From NCBI GenBank assembly GCA_043776635.1, contig JAYVRA010000021.1, positions 1 through 64,000 on the forward strand: 64,000 nt of DNA. Direction: 5' to 3'. Under the pieces are notes generated by a model. It had not been told where the DNA came from, did not search any database, and saw nothing but the letters and a program-made list of their open reading frames with translations. This stretch comes from JANMEX01 sp043776635 (GTDB lineage Bacteria; Pseudomonadota; Alphaproteobacteria; Rhizobiales; Rhizobiaceae). Both the position numbers and the translations under genes were made by a program. This document shows positions 8,508 to 16,393 of the stretch, piece after piece (position 1 is the stretch's first letter; each line of letters opens with the position of its first letter).

Positions 8508-8785
8508 AGGGTCTGTACTTGTTAATTTTGACGAAATGGTCGAGGTGATTTTTGGTGAGTGCCAAGTGTCAAGGCACAGGAGCGAAGGCGCAGGAAATGC
8601 GAGCATTTTTAAGCCTATGCGACAACGCAACCGCCGGAAAGCACCCGATTTGCGTACCAACAGGCAACTGACTTCACACTGCGGCGTCAAACAGTTTGAA
8701 CGGGCCTCAGCCCGTTCTGCACTGTTTTCCTTCGTAGTTTCGCCATTCGCCTGCCATTTCGTCAAAATTAACAGGTCCAGACCCT
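8508..8785. repeat. Dispersed inverted-repeat element, copy 2 (most complete)
   Basis: A 278-bp element with outer ends agggtctg and cagaccct in perfect inversion, then a longer imperfect inverted repeat (acgaaatggtc against gccatttcgt). The flanking bases (ct...ag) extend the symmetry, which would fit insertion at a TA dinucleotide. The interior has the gtgagtgccaagtgtc block, the ggagcgaaggcgcagg block and the cgtcaaacagtttgaacggg block. It fills the gap between the terminator and the next gene. Confidence 0.88.
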
Positions 8786-8820
8786 AGAGCAAGATAATGC
8801 CTCTCAACTGATCGTTCGCC

Positions 8821-9804
8821 ATGCCCGAAGCCCATCAAGTCCTGCCAGAAGCCGTCGTATACGCCACACCTGGAAACCCAATTCCGGATGGCATTACAGT
8901 TGCCTATTTGAAGCTGCGCGATGGCAAGAAAATCCGCTATGCGCTGTTTCCCGCCACCGGCCGCCCGCTTAAAGGCACGGTGGTCATTCTGCCGGGGCGC
9001 AATGAATGCATCGAGAAATATTTTGAGACCATGCTGGACCTTGCCAAACGCGGCTTTGGCATCGCGACCTTTGATTGGATTGGCCAGGGCGGCTCAGACC
9101 GGCTGATTAAGGACCCGCAAAAGGGCTATATCACCAGCTTTGAACGCTACGTCGATGAATTTGAACAGTTTTTTGATAGTGTTGTACTGCCGGATTGTCG
9201 CGGGCCGTTTTACATTCTAGCCCATTCCACCGGCTCGCTTGTCGCGCTGCTTGCCAGCCCGAAACTCATCAACCGCGTGCGCCGCATGGTGCTGTGTGCG
9301 CCGCTTTTGGCGCTGACAAACCAGCCGCTTGGCCACACCCAAATCCGCCGCATCAGTGGTCTACTATCGTGGTTCGGCCTTGGCAGGCTTTACATGTCCG
9401 GCGGCGCCCGCCCGCGCGAGACCATGCTCTTTATCGGCAATAAATTAACCAGCGATCTCAACCGCTATCGCCGCAATTCTGCGATTTATGAAGAGCACCG
9501 CGAGCTGGCGCTGGGAGGCCCCACCATGCGCTGGGTGAACGCCGCCTGCAAAGCCATGGACCGCGTGATGGAGCCTTCGTTTAAGGCGAAAATCCAAATT
9601 CCAACCCTGATTATCGCCGCCGGAAACGACGAGATCGTCTCCAACGCCGCCACAGAACGCTTCGTGCGCGGCCTCCGCTCCGGCGCCCTCATCACGATCG
9701 ACGGCGCAAAGCACGAGATGTTGCAAGAGCAAGATATTTACAGAGAGCAGGTGCTGGCCGCGTTTGATGCATTTGTGCCGGGCAGTGATGCAAGCTTGGG
9801 GTGA
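8821..9804 (+). CDS. Alpha/beta hydrolase, lysophospholipase L2 (PldB) type
   Basis: A predicted soluble serine hydrolase of 327 residues. The oxyanion-region strand VVILPGRNECIEKYFE and the FDWIGQGGSDR motif are typical of monoacylglycerol-lipase/PldB proteins. The nucleophile elbow is AHSTGS, with Asp in GNDEIV and His in AKHEML completing the triad in the usual order. Natural substrates are probably lysophospholipids or monoacylglycerols, but this is inferred from the family. The ATG at 8821 has no clear ribosome site; repeat copy 2 ends 36 bases upstream and may have replaced the original leader. Confidence 0.87.
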   Translation: MPEAHQVLPEAVVYATPGNPIPDGITVAYLKLRDGKKIRYALFPATGRPLKGTVVILPGRNECIEKYFETMLDLAKRGFGIATFDWIGQGGSDRLIKDPQKGYITSFERYVDEFEQFFDSVVLPDCRGPFYILAHSTGSLVALLASPKLINRVRRMVLCAPLLALTNQPLGHTQIRRISGLLSWFGLGRLYMSGGARPRETMLFIGNKLTSDLNRYRRNSAIYEEHRELALGGPTMRWVNAACKAMDRVMEPSFKAKIQIPTLIIAAGNDEIVSNAATERFVRGLRSGALITIDGAKHEMLQEQDIYREQVLAAFDAFVPGSDASLG

Positions 9805-9931
9805 GGGGTTGGGTGATGCTGCGAAAATGGCAGACGTGTGAATTACAAAACTGCCAGTAAAAGGTCACACGGACGCTCAACAGGATAGTATATAATGGTA
9901 GGATTTCTTCTGTGGAGAAAATGAAAGCTTA

Positions 9932-10210
9932 CTATTGGTCGCGCCAATCCCAGACATGGAGCAGAGCGAATGCCAACCAATGGGGCGCTCTGTAAATTAT
10001 CTTTCTCAAATAAAATGCCATGATTGCCGCAAGAGCGACACTCAGAAATTTTTTTAACTTAGAATAAGTTAATTGATAAACCCAGTATCCAATATATCCG
10101 ACAACCAGCAACACCAAGACTGGATAAAGGTTGGTGATAACATCAGCAATAAACCGCGCTGTAAGATCTATAAAATAATAAAAACACCACATATCATTTT
10201 GTATCCACAC
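9932..10210 (-). CDS. Small two-span membrane protein, unrecognised
   Basis: An uncertain 92-residue reading frame in an AT-rich stretch with no competing gene. It starts at a GTG preceded at four bases by GGAG. It would have hydrophobic segments at about residues 24-45 (ADVITNLYPVLVLLVVGYIG) and 55-70 (LKKFLSVALAAIMAFYL), with basic residues between and after. No family is recognised. It could be a remnant of mobile DNA or a chance frame. Confidence 0.35.
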   Translation of the reverse strand: MWIQNDMWCFYYFIDLTARFIADVITNLYPVLVLLVVGYIGYWVYQLTYSKLKKFLSVALAAIMAFYLRKIIYRAPHWLAFALLHVWDWRDQ

Positions 10211-10305
10211 CTAACTCCAGCCAAAATGTTGAATGTAACAACCCTAACTGTGTTTTATGATTACGTTAAACGCCACTGACATAGCGTTGCAACGAGCCAA
10301 TTCAA

Positions 10306-10428
10306 TCATGGTCCGTTTCTTTGTGTCTTCGCGTTTGTGATAATTTCATTAGCATTGGCATGGCTAATTTCTCCCGCCTTGATTGAAGCCACTCCCGCAT
10401 TAATATCGCGGCTTAAGCCTTTAACTTT
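10306..10428 (-). pseudogene. ParD antitoxin C-terminal fragment
   Basis: On the minus strand a frame ending at 10306 reads LSRDINAGVASIKAGEISHA and continues NANEIITNAK. It closely parallels LRRDVSLGVASIKAGNVSRS and SAEDIIAKVK of the intact ParD 1.1 kb away. The frame is closed upstream by a stop near 10437 and no N-terminal ribbon-helix-helix half is seen. It is thus a 5'-truncated relic of a second, diverged parD; no matching parE follows. Confidence 0.75.
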
Positions 10429-10508
10429 GGCGTGTTACTCTCTCTCTTAAATTCGCAGACAGTGCATCGGCGCATTATTGTTGCTAAACGCGCCACCTAT
10501 GCCGCCTC

Positions 10509-10816
10509 TCAAGCCGCCACATCAATCGCACGCGCCCGATCAATTCGCGCGCGGCGTTCCGGTGCGTTTAGCGCTTCCCATAGGTCATTGCGGCGCTGCA
10601 GGTTAGCCAAAAATCGGCGCTATTACCAAAAACCTTGGCCAGCATCAGGGCTGTATCAACGGTTACCGTGCGGCGGTTTGTGCATAATTCATTGATATGC
10701 TTGCGCGGTACACCCATAGCGTCGGCCAGCTTTCCTTGGGTAAGGTCAAACGGGCTAATGAACTCCTCGCTTAATATTTCGCCGACCGTTGCAGGCTTAC
10801 GTTTGGTGATGTTCAT
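10509..10816 (-). pseudogene. higA: HigA-family antitoxin with a frameshift
   Basis: The N-terminal 70 residues are a typical HigA/VapI XRE-type helix-turn-helix (KPATVGEILSEEF, then LTQGKLADAMGVPRKHINEL and NRRTVTVDTALMLAKVFG). The open frame then ends early as SADFWLTCSAAMTYGKR. One base further on, the other frame gives the expected family ending (LQRRNDLWEALNAPERRARI, then DRARAIDVAA) and stops at 10509. One A is missing within the CTAACC/CTGCAG region, where FWLNLQ would be encoded. Restored, the protein would be 102 residues, the usual HigA length. No higB toxin is visible upstream. A sequencing error is the alternative. Confidence 0.8.
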
Positions 10817-10954
10817 TTTACGTCTGCCCTTTCCTCAAGAGGAATAACCTTAGATTGCATAAAATACAATTGCGAAATTGTGGTACTTCCCTTCTCCTCG
10901 CTCCATCGTTTGCGGTGGGTAAATGCCTGTGACGTTGCCCAATTCAACATGCCC

Positions 10955-11134
10955 GGCCGTCATCTCGGGGCAGCGCAGCGGAACCCGTGATCCAGAGCGC
11001 CTAAGGCTGTGAGTGTACTCACTATTTGGCCATTAACAGTTTGATTTAATTGCGAATTCTAAAATAATGCTTCCCTTTCCTGGCCGGAGCAACTGAATTC
11101 CTGGTTCCGCTGCGCGGCCCTGGAATGACCGGCC
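10955..11134. repeat. Long inverted-repeat element with arms of about 40 bp
   Basis: The left arm (10955-10995; ggccgtcat, then gcgcagcggaacc) is matched inversely by the right arm (11093-11134; ggttccgctgcgc, then aatgaccggcc). About 100 bp lie between them. It lies between the higA remnant and parDE and explains most of the 355-bp gap there. The arms resemble rhizobial dispersed palindromic elements; one copy only here. Confidence 0.6.
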
Positions 11135-11171
11135 CGCAAGACATGCACCCCACAGTCTCAAGCAAAAAGAC

Positions 11172-11495
11172 TTATTGTTTAACACCAGCTACGGGATCAA
11201 TCGCATCAAACACAGCTTCGGCATCCCGCGAGGCATGAAGTACCCTCACAATTGCAATTTCACCATTCCAAGGCATAAAATACACAATGTGCGACACATG
11301 CGGGATACTGAAAATTTCACTACCCAGTTCGCGTCTGCGCCGACCAATATTTGGATTGTTGGCGAGCAACTCAAACATGGCATAAAAATCACGCAAATAT
11401 TTTGCGGCTTGTTTTTCGCCCCAATTGTCTTCGGAGTAATCGTAAATTTCTTGCAAATCTTCATCTGTTTGCGGGGAGATTACATACGCGCTCAC
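11172..11495 (-). CDS. parE: ParE toxin of a type II toxin-antitoxin module
   Basis: A RelE/ParE-superfamily toxin of 107 residues. Family marks are YVISPQTDEDLQEIYDYS at the start, WGEKQAAKYLRDFYAMFELL, the NPNIGRRRREL stretch and the C-terminal IVYFM...IAIVRVLHASRDAE strand and helix. ParE proteins usually inhibit DNA gyrase, but the target is not deducible here. The start overlaps the parD stop by four bases (ATGA), so the two are translationally coupled. The frame is full length with no damage, in contrast to the toxin genes around it. Confidence 0.92.
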   Translation of the reverse strand: MSAYVISPQTDEDLQEIYDYSEDNWGEKQAAKYLRDFYAMFELLANNPNIGRRRRELGSEIFSIPHVSHIVYFMPWNGEIAIVRVLHASRDAEAVFDAIDPVAGVKQ

Positions 11496-11737
11496 GCCGC
11501 AGACTTTCGCGCCTTTACCTTGGCAATAATATCCTCAGCGCTGGAACGGCTCACATTGCCCGCTTTGATGGAAGCCACCCCCAAACTAACATCGCGCCGC
11601 AGAGCTTCCAGCTTAATGAGATGTTCTTGCTGGCGACGCAACGCATCGCGCACCACCTCGCTGGCATTATTAAACATGCCTGAATTAACCTGCTCAGCAA
11701 CATATTGTTCCCAAGTGGATCCCAAGGAAAAATTCAT
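11492..11737 (-). CDS. parD: ParD antitoxin
   Basis: An 81-residue ribbon-helix-helix antitoxin. The N-terminal FSLGSTWEQYVAEQVNSGMF and NNASEVVRDALRRQQE segments are the DNA-binding half (about residues 4-45). The C-terminal tail (LRRDVSLGVASIKAGNVSRS) is the ParE-wrapping half. AGGAG lies six bases before the ATG. It is the first gene of the parDE pair; as in other modules it should repress its own promoter just upstream (11740-11800), where I see no obvious long palindrome. Confidence 0.93.
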   Translation of the reverse strand: MNFSLGSTWEQYVAEQVNSGMFNNASEVVRDALRRQQEHLIKLEALRRDVSLGVASIKAGNVSRSSAEDIIAKVKARKSAA

Positions 11738-11799
11738 TTAGCGCTCCTTTGCTAGGCGGCGATGATAGCAAAATGGCAATAGATAGCAACTATTGTTAT

Positions 11800-12603
11800 T
11801 CACCCCGCCATCGCGGCCATAGCTGCCTCATGCAATTCCCTTGTCGCAGCCGCAATAATATTGCCGCCAGCTTCCGGCCGTGAGCCGTCCCAGTTGGTCA
11901 CGATGCCGCCCGCCGCTTCGATAATTGGCACGAGCGCGACAATATCATAGGGTTGCAGCGCCGTTTCTATGACGAGATCGACAAAACCGGCTGCCAGCAT
12001 TGTATAGGCATAGCAATCGCAGCCATAGCGGAAGAGTTTAACTTTTTGCTCGATAGCATCATAACGCACGCGGTTTTCGCCGCGAAACAGGTGCGGCGTG
12101 GTGGTGAAAAGCGTGGCTTGGGCGATGTCCATAACGCGCGAAACCTGATTTTGTGTCTCGCCCCGCGCATCGCGGCGGAAGCTCGTTCCTCCCAGCGCAT
12201 AGAATAATTCGCCCGTAAACGGCTGCGCCATAAAGCCGGATGTCGCGATGCCATTATCCATCAGTCCCACCAGCGTGCCCCAGACCGGAATGCCGGTGAT
12301 ATAGGCGCGGGTGCCGTCAATCGGGTCAATCACCCAGACAAAACGCCGGTCCGCGCCCATCGCGCCAAACTCTTCGCCCAAAATGCCATGGTCGGGAAAC
12401 TTCGCTTCGATGAGTGCCCGTAACGCCTTCTCGCAGGCGCGGTCGCCTTCTGTTACGGGGTCATAGGCTTTGATGCCGCCAACTGTGCCCTTATCATCAA
12501 TGCTGCCATTCATGCGAAAGCGCGGCATGGTTTCGGCAGCCGCAGCGGCGGCGAGCTCTAAGAAGAAGTCTTTTGTGACAGGCGAATTTATTGTAACAGG
12601 CAT
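11800..12603 (-). CDS. hisN: Inositol-monophosphatase-family phosphatase, HisN-like
   Basis: A Mg-dependent phosphatase of 267 residues. The metal-binding motifs are EEFG (about residue 77) and WVIDPIDGTRAYITG (about residues 90-104), with ALQPYDIVALVPIIEAAGG near the end. The alphaproteobacterial members closest to this pattern are histidinol-phosphate phosphatases, the penultimate step of histidine synthesis; inositol monophosphatase activity cannot be excluded. The ATG at 12603 has GGA seven bases upstream and is preferred to the in-frame TTG at 12615. The next gene upstream, on the same strand, is the N-formylglutamate amidohydrolase, so an operon linked to histidine metabolism is plausible. 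Confidence 0.87.
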   Translation of the reverse strand: MPVTINSPVTKDFFLELAAAAAAETMPRFRMNGSIDDKGTVGGIKAYDPVTEGDRACEKALRALIEAKFPDHGILGEEFGAMGADRRFVWVIDPIDGTRAYITGIPVWGTLVGLMDNGIATSGFMAQPFTGELFYALGGTSFRRDARGETQNQVSRVMDIAQATLFTTTPHLFRGENRVRYDAIEQKVKLFRYGCDCYAYTMLAAGFVDLVIETALQPYDIVALVPIIEAAGGIVTNWDGSRPEAGGNIIAAATRELHEAAMAAMAG

Positions 12604-12626
12604 CAGGATTTCCAAACTAAAATAAA

Positions 12627-13517
12627 TTATTCCGCAGCCAGCGGATAGCGATAAGATAAACGCCCTGTTTGGCGGGCAAAGGTAAGCGAGAATTGCTCCA
12701 GCGCAGACCGCAGCGCGGCAAATCCGGCGTTGAGCTCCAGCGTCGCCTCATTCATATAAAGCGCACGATTGATTTCAATTTGCAGAGCGTGAAAGCCATG
12801 GCGCGGGCGGCCATAGTGCTCGGTTATGTAGCCGCCGGCATAGGGCTTATTGCAGACAACCGAAAAGCCGAGCGCTTGCAGCGTTTCAATGGCACAATCG
12901 GTAACATCCGGCGCGGTGCTGGCACCAAAGCGATTGCCCAGCACAATATCCGGACAAGCGCCATGCACCCCGATTTTAAGCGAGGATGGCATGGAGTGGC
13001 AATCAACTAAAATCACTTCCCCGAATTGCTGGTGCGTGCGCGCGAGCAGCGCCCGCAGCGTGCGGTGAAACGGCTTAAAAACCCGCTCGATGCGCTGCAA
13101 TCCTTCATCCACCGGAATGCGGCGACCATAGATCTCAATGCCCTCACCCACAATGCGCGGCACGGAACCAAGCCCGCCCGCCACGCGCGGCGAGCCAATA
13201 TTGGCATGCGCGGGCAGCGCCCCATCAAACATGCGCGGGTCAAGCTCGTATGGCTCGCGGTTCACATCCACATAGGCGCGGGGAAAATTGGCTGTGTGCA
13301 ACGCCATGCCGTGGCTGACAACCGGCGCAAAAAGCCCGTCCACATGGCAATCCTCAGATTTGCGCAACGTGCGGGCATCCAGCCGCGTTTGGACTGCAAA
13401 GCCTTGCGGATAATAATGACCGGAATGAGCAGAATTAAACACTAAAGGGAACAACATTTCGGGCGGCTCGCTGACGAGCGATACCGGAACACCGAAAAAA
13501 TCTGGAGTGATTATCAT
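12627..13517 (-). CDS. N-formylglutamate amidohydrolase family protein
   Basis: A predicted zinc-type amidohydrolase of about 296 residues (FGase/HutG2 family), which cleaves N-formyl-glutamate to formate and glutamate at the end of one histidine degradation route. Family marks are the FNSAHSGHYYP motif near the start, SEDCHVDGLF, YVDVNREPYELDPRMF, the ILVDCHSMPS segment and GGYITEHYGRPRHG. The ATG at 13517 is preferred; an in-frame TTG ten codons upstream has no better ribosome site. It ends 23 bases before hisN, suggesting co-transcription. cpdR is divergent, an arrangement I associate with related Hyphomicrobiales. Confidence 0.87.
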   Translation of the reverse strand: MIITPDFFGVPVSLVSEPPEMLFPLVFNSAHSGHYYPQGFAVQTRLDARTLRKSEDCHVDGLFAPVVSHGMALHTANFPRAYVDVNREPYELDPRMFDGALPAHANIGSPRVAGGLGSVPRIVGEGIEIYGRRIPVDEGLQRIERVFKPFHRTLRALLARTHQQFGEVILVDCHSMPSSLKIGVHGACPDIVLGNRFGASTAPDVTDCAIETLQALGFSVVCNKPYAGGYITEHYGRPRHGFHALQIEINRALYMNEATLELNAGFAALRSALEQFSLTFARQTGRLSYRYPLAAE

Positions 13518-13718
13518 TGAGACTGCGCTATCCTTTGCACTTGCCAATTTGCCAGCCAGCGCCCAACATGTCCATCACTGATGTGATCAACGCTTGGAAA
13601 TAAAACTTAACCTCATTCGGTTTTATTCAACAAAGTAACCCGATTTTTACCATCCTCGTCAATGATTGAACCGAATCGATAATGGGCTTTGCGCGGCAAC
13701 TGAGGCCGCGCTAACGGA

Positions 13719-14090
13719 ATGGACATGATGAACAGAATTTTGCTGGCTGAAGATGATGATGATATGCGCCGCTTTCTGGTGAAAGCCTTGGTTAAGGCGG
13801 GATATCAGGTCAGCGATTTTGATAATGGCGCGAGCGCCTATGAGCGCCTGCGCGAAGAGCCGTTTTCGCTGCTGCTGACAGATATTGTGATGCCCGAAAT
13901 GGACGGCATTGAGCTGGCCCGCCGCGCTACCGAAATTGATCCTGACTTGAAAGTCATGTTCATCACAGGTTTCGCAGCCGTCGCGCTGAACCCGGATTCC
14001 AATGCACCGAAAGATGCGAAAATCCTGTCCAAACCGTTTCATTTGCGCGATCTGGTAAACGAAGTCGAAAAAATGCTGAAAGCGGCGTGA
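13719..14090 (+). CDS. cpdR: Single-domain response regulator CpdR
   Basis: CpdR controls polar localisation and priming of the ClpXP protease for cell-cycle degradation of substrates such as PdeA and, indirectly, CtrA. The 123-residue protein is one receiver domain: acidic pocket AEDDDD, phosphorylatable Asp55 in LLLTDIVMPEMDG, the ITGF switch residue and Lys in SKPFHLRDL. ATG codons at 13719, 13725 and 13728 are all possible; relatives begin with M.RILLAEDD, which favours the last. With sciP this is the second CtrA-circuit gene in the window. Confidence 0.94.
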   Translation: MDMMNRILLAEDDDDMRRFLVKALVKAGYQVSDFDNGASAYERLREEPFSLLLTDIVMPEMDGIELARRATEIDPDLKVMFITGFAAVALNPDSNAPKDAKILSKPFHLRDLVNEVEKMLKAA

Positions 14091-14167
14091 GGTTTTTTGT
14101 CGCTCATGGTTTTAACGCAAAACCGCCAACACTTTTGCGAACCATGCTTTTGTAGCAATCAATTCAG

Positions 14168-14196
14168 TTGACGGCTGCGCCTTGTTATGGTGTATG
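14168..14196 (+). promoter_or_regulatory. Sigma-70 type promoter of tRNA-Val
   Basis: TTGACG (14168-14173) and TGTATG (14191-14196) are 17 bases apart and lie just before the tRNA (start 14209). Confidence 0.5.
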
Positions 14197-14208
14197 CCGC
14201 TCACGAAT

Positions 14209-14283
14209 GGGCGTATAGCTCAGCGGTAGAGCACTACATTGACATTGTAGGGGTCACAGGTTCAATCCCTGTTACGCCCACCA
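14209..14283 (+). tRNA. tRNA-Val (GAC)
   Basis: A 75-base cloverleaf: acceptor GGGCGTA with TACGCCC, D-arm AGCTCAGCGGTAGAGC, anticodon stem CTACA/TGTAG with loop TTGACAT (anticodon GAC), T-arm with GGTTCAATCCC, and an encoded ACCA end. Confidence 0.96.
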
Positions 14284-14305
14284 TTCGTTTCTAATTTTTG
14301 GCAAG

Positions 14306-14559
14306 CTATTTTATGAGTTTTTCATACTCGTCGTGTGTGCCTATTCAGAACCAGATATAATCATCACTGTCACGGTTTGCCACGGCGCGTTAGCCCTTGG
14401 TAAAGCGAACAGACCAATAGCGGCCGATGCGTTTGAAATGTAGTGATGGGTGAAACGGTTTCGCTTTCAAAGTATCATGATTGCGGTGAGCGATAATTTG
14501 AATATTTGCCGGCAACAAATCATACAATTCCCAAAATTTGGGGAGATAAAATGCCTCAT
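14306..14559 (-). pseudogene. Dead RelE/ParE-superfamily toxin gene
   Basis: Read on the minus strand, three damages are visible. The start (MRHFISP) needs a one-base shift to continue into KFWELYDLLPANIQIIA. The frame then runs through HPSLHFKRIGRYWSVRFTKG to a TAA, resumes with RAVANRDSDDYIWF, meets a TGA (where relatives have Trp of WFWIG), and ends IGTHDEYEKLIK. The pattern FW..Y..LP, HPSL.FK, WSVR and WFWIG.H.EY is that of a common toxin family. The span of 254 bases is one short of a codon multiple, as the frameshift predicts. Its start overlaps the antitoxin stop (ATGA). Confidence 0.8.
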
Positions 14560-14756
14560 AACAATCGGGTTTTTCCAGCACGATGTTCAGCCAAAGCCTG
14601 TGCAGCCAAGTCATCAAGCTTGCCTGCGTTAGGATCAGTTTACATTTGGTGATCCCTAGCCTGTTCTTGAAGTTCATCGAACCACGCCGCAAGTTTCAGG
14701 CGCTCAGCGTCAAAAAGCTCCGTTATGTCTTGTTCAATTTTCTCAAGCTTCGTCAT
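14556..14756 (-). pseudogene. Antitoxin of the dead module, one nonsense codon
   Basis: The frame from the ATG at 14756 encodes TKLEKIEQDITELFDAERLK and AAWFDELQEQARDHQM, then a TAA at codon 39, and resumes as TDPNAGKLDDLAAQALAEHR and AGKTRLL. A short helical N-terminus, then DA.AGKLD.LA..AL, is typical of the antitoxins paired with this toxin family. The total, 67 codons, keeps frame, so a single nonsense change is the only damage. It forms an ATGA overlap with the toxin relic. Confidence 0.75.
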
Positions 14757-14793
14757 ATAACACCATTACCATTGAATCACGCCCATTTCAATT

Positions 14794-16305
14794 TCATATA
14801 TCCAGCTCCATTTGCCGCTTTTCTTTCTTCACCGCTCCTCGCTTAGGCTGTTTGTTCCGGCTTCCTAATTTAGCATTCACAGCCTTCGCAGCATCCCTGA
14901 ACCCTTCGCCTTTCCAACGTTTGGCAATTTCGGCACGGGCGAATTTCATGGCGGTGGCGTGGTCCACGATTGGCGCGGGGTAGGCTTGCGGTGGGGTTTC
15001 CAGCCGCCATGGTTCGTGGATAAATTGGTTGGATACGTCCTTCAGTTCCGGCACATAGCGGCGGATGAACTTGCCTTCGGGATCATGATCCAGCGATTGC
15101 TTCACGGGGCTGTACATGCGGATAGCGTTGATTCCAGTGACGCCGGATTGCATTTGAAACTGTGAATAATGAATGCCCGGCTCGTAATCTGTGAACAGCC
15201 GTGCAAGGTACGGCGCTGTTAACCGCCAATCCAGCCAGAGATGATAGCTTGCGAATGACACCAGCATTGCCCGCATCCGAAAGTTTATCCAACCATTTTG
15301 GATGAGCGAGCGCATACAGGCATCGACCAGCGGATAGCCGGTATTGCCGGTTTTCCAAGCCTCAAAAAAATCCTCATTGTGGAATGGCTCGCGCATCCCC
15401 TCGAATGCACGATGCATGCAATCTGTCTCGATGCGCGGCTGCTGTTCCAGCTTTTGCACAAAGTGGCAGCGCCACGCGAGGCGCGAAAGAAAGACCGTCA
15501 AATTGCGCCGGAACGCCAGCGCATCCGCACTCTCGATGCCCTTCAAATTGGCCAGCCGCGCCTTCACTGCCTGTTCGACTTCGCGCACGGAAATCGAACC
15601 ATAAGCAATGTGTGCAGACAGCCGCGAGCAATGCCGAGCGGAAGCGCCGGGCTTGGAAATCGTCATCATATATTTTCGTGAGCGATCATGGAGAAACGTA
15701 TTCAGCACATGTAGTGCCTCCCGCCGCCCGCCGGTCTGCACATGAAATATAAGCTCGCTGCCGAATAACGGGTCATACTTTGGCGGTATGTCACCGTGTG
15801 AAATATCAGGCATGGGAATTATCGCAACCGGCGTTTCAATAAGCGGTTCGGCCATGCGTGCATCGCGCAATTTCGACCAGCCATCGCGACTTTTAAGTCG
15901 CCGCACCACGCCGTGAGACGGATATTCATGCCAGATTATGCCTTTGCTTTTGCACCACTGTGCAATGGCAAGGTCACGCTTGAATGTCCAAGCGTTGCCG
16001 GTTTCCTCATGCGAATGAAGATCAAAAGCACCGTAGTGCCGCTGCAAATCGGCCAGCACACCGCCGACCTCGCCAACCCGAATAACCAGCGGCGCACCCA
16101 ATGCAGAAAGTTTGACACCAAGCTCACTCAAACAATCATGGATAAAATGCCAGTGCCGCCGCGATGCATCCGGCAGCGCCCAGTAATCCGGCTCAACGAT
16201 ATAAAGCGGAATAACCGGCGCACCGGATTGCGCCGCCGCCGCCAGCGCCGCGTGATCGCGAATACGCAAATCGCGTTTGAACCAGATGATTTGTGGACGC
16301 GCCAT
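14794..16305 (-). CDS. Cryptochrome/photolyase family protein
   Basis: A flavoprotein of about 503 residues. The N-terminal photolyase alpha/beta domain starts IIWFKRDLRIRDHAAL. The C-terminal FAD-binding domain holds WR.HF, TGYPLVDACMRSLIQNGWIN, FRMRAMLVSF and DYEPGIHYSQFQMQSGVTG. The last segments resemble a subgroup of proteobacterial photolyases/cryptochromes in which the usual WD.NYG is altered. DNA repair is likely, but a blue-light sensing role is possible. The ATG at 16305 has AGGA nine bases upstream and is preferred to the earlier one at 16335. The tail is Lys/Arg-rich. It lies between two damaged toxin-antitoxin modules. Confidence 0.87.
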   Translation of the reverse strand: MARPQIIWFKRDLRIRDHAALAAAAQSGAPVIPLYIVEPDYWALPDASRRHWHFIHDCLSELGVKLSALGAPLVIRVGEVGGVLADLQRHYGAFDLHSHEETGNAWTFKRDLAIAQWCKSKGIIWHEYPSHGVVRRLKSRDGWSKLRDARMAEPLIETPVAIIPMPDISHGDIPPKYDPLFGSELIFHVQTGGRREALHVLNTFLHDRSRKYMMTISKPGASARHCSRLSAHIAYGSISVREVEQAVKARLANLKGIESADALAFRRNLTVFLSRLAWRCHFVQKLEQQPRIETDCMHRAFEGMREPFHNEDFFEAWKTGNTGYPLVDACMRSLIQNGWINFRMRAMLVSFASYHLWLDWRLTAPYLARLFTDYEPGIHYSQFQMQSGVTGINAIRMYSPVKQSLDHDPEGKFIRRYVPELKDVSNQFIHEPWRLETPPQAYPAPIVDHATAMKFARAEIAKRWKGEGFRDAAKAVNAKLGSRNKQPKRGAVKKEKRQMELDI

Positions 16306-16393
16306 GAAACGATTTCCTGATATCAAGATGAACATTTAGTGCCGTTTGCCAAAACGACCATCGCTGCTCATTGCATAATCAAAAAAGCAAAAA

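Noticed and set aside
14390..14692. A 100-codon minus-strand frame read as one protein
   Set aside because: It joins two halves by accident: the frame is out of phase with the antitoxin part and follows the toxin only after a frameshift. The region is annotated as two pseudogenes.
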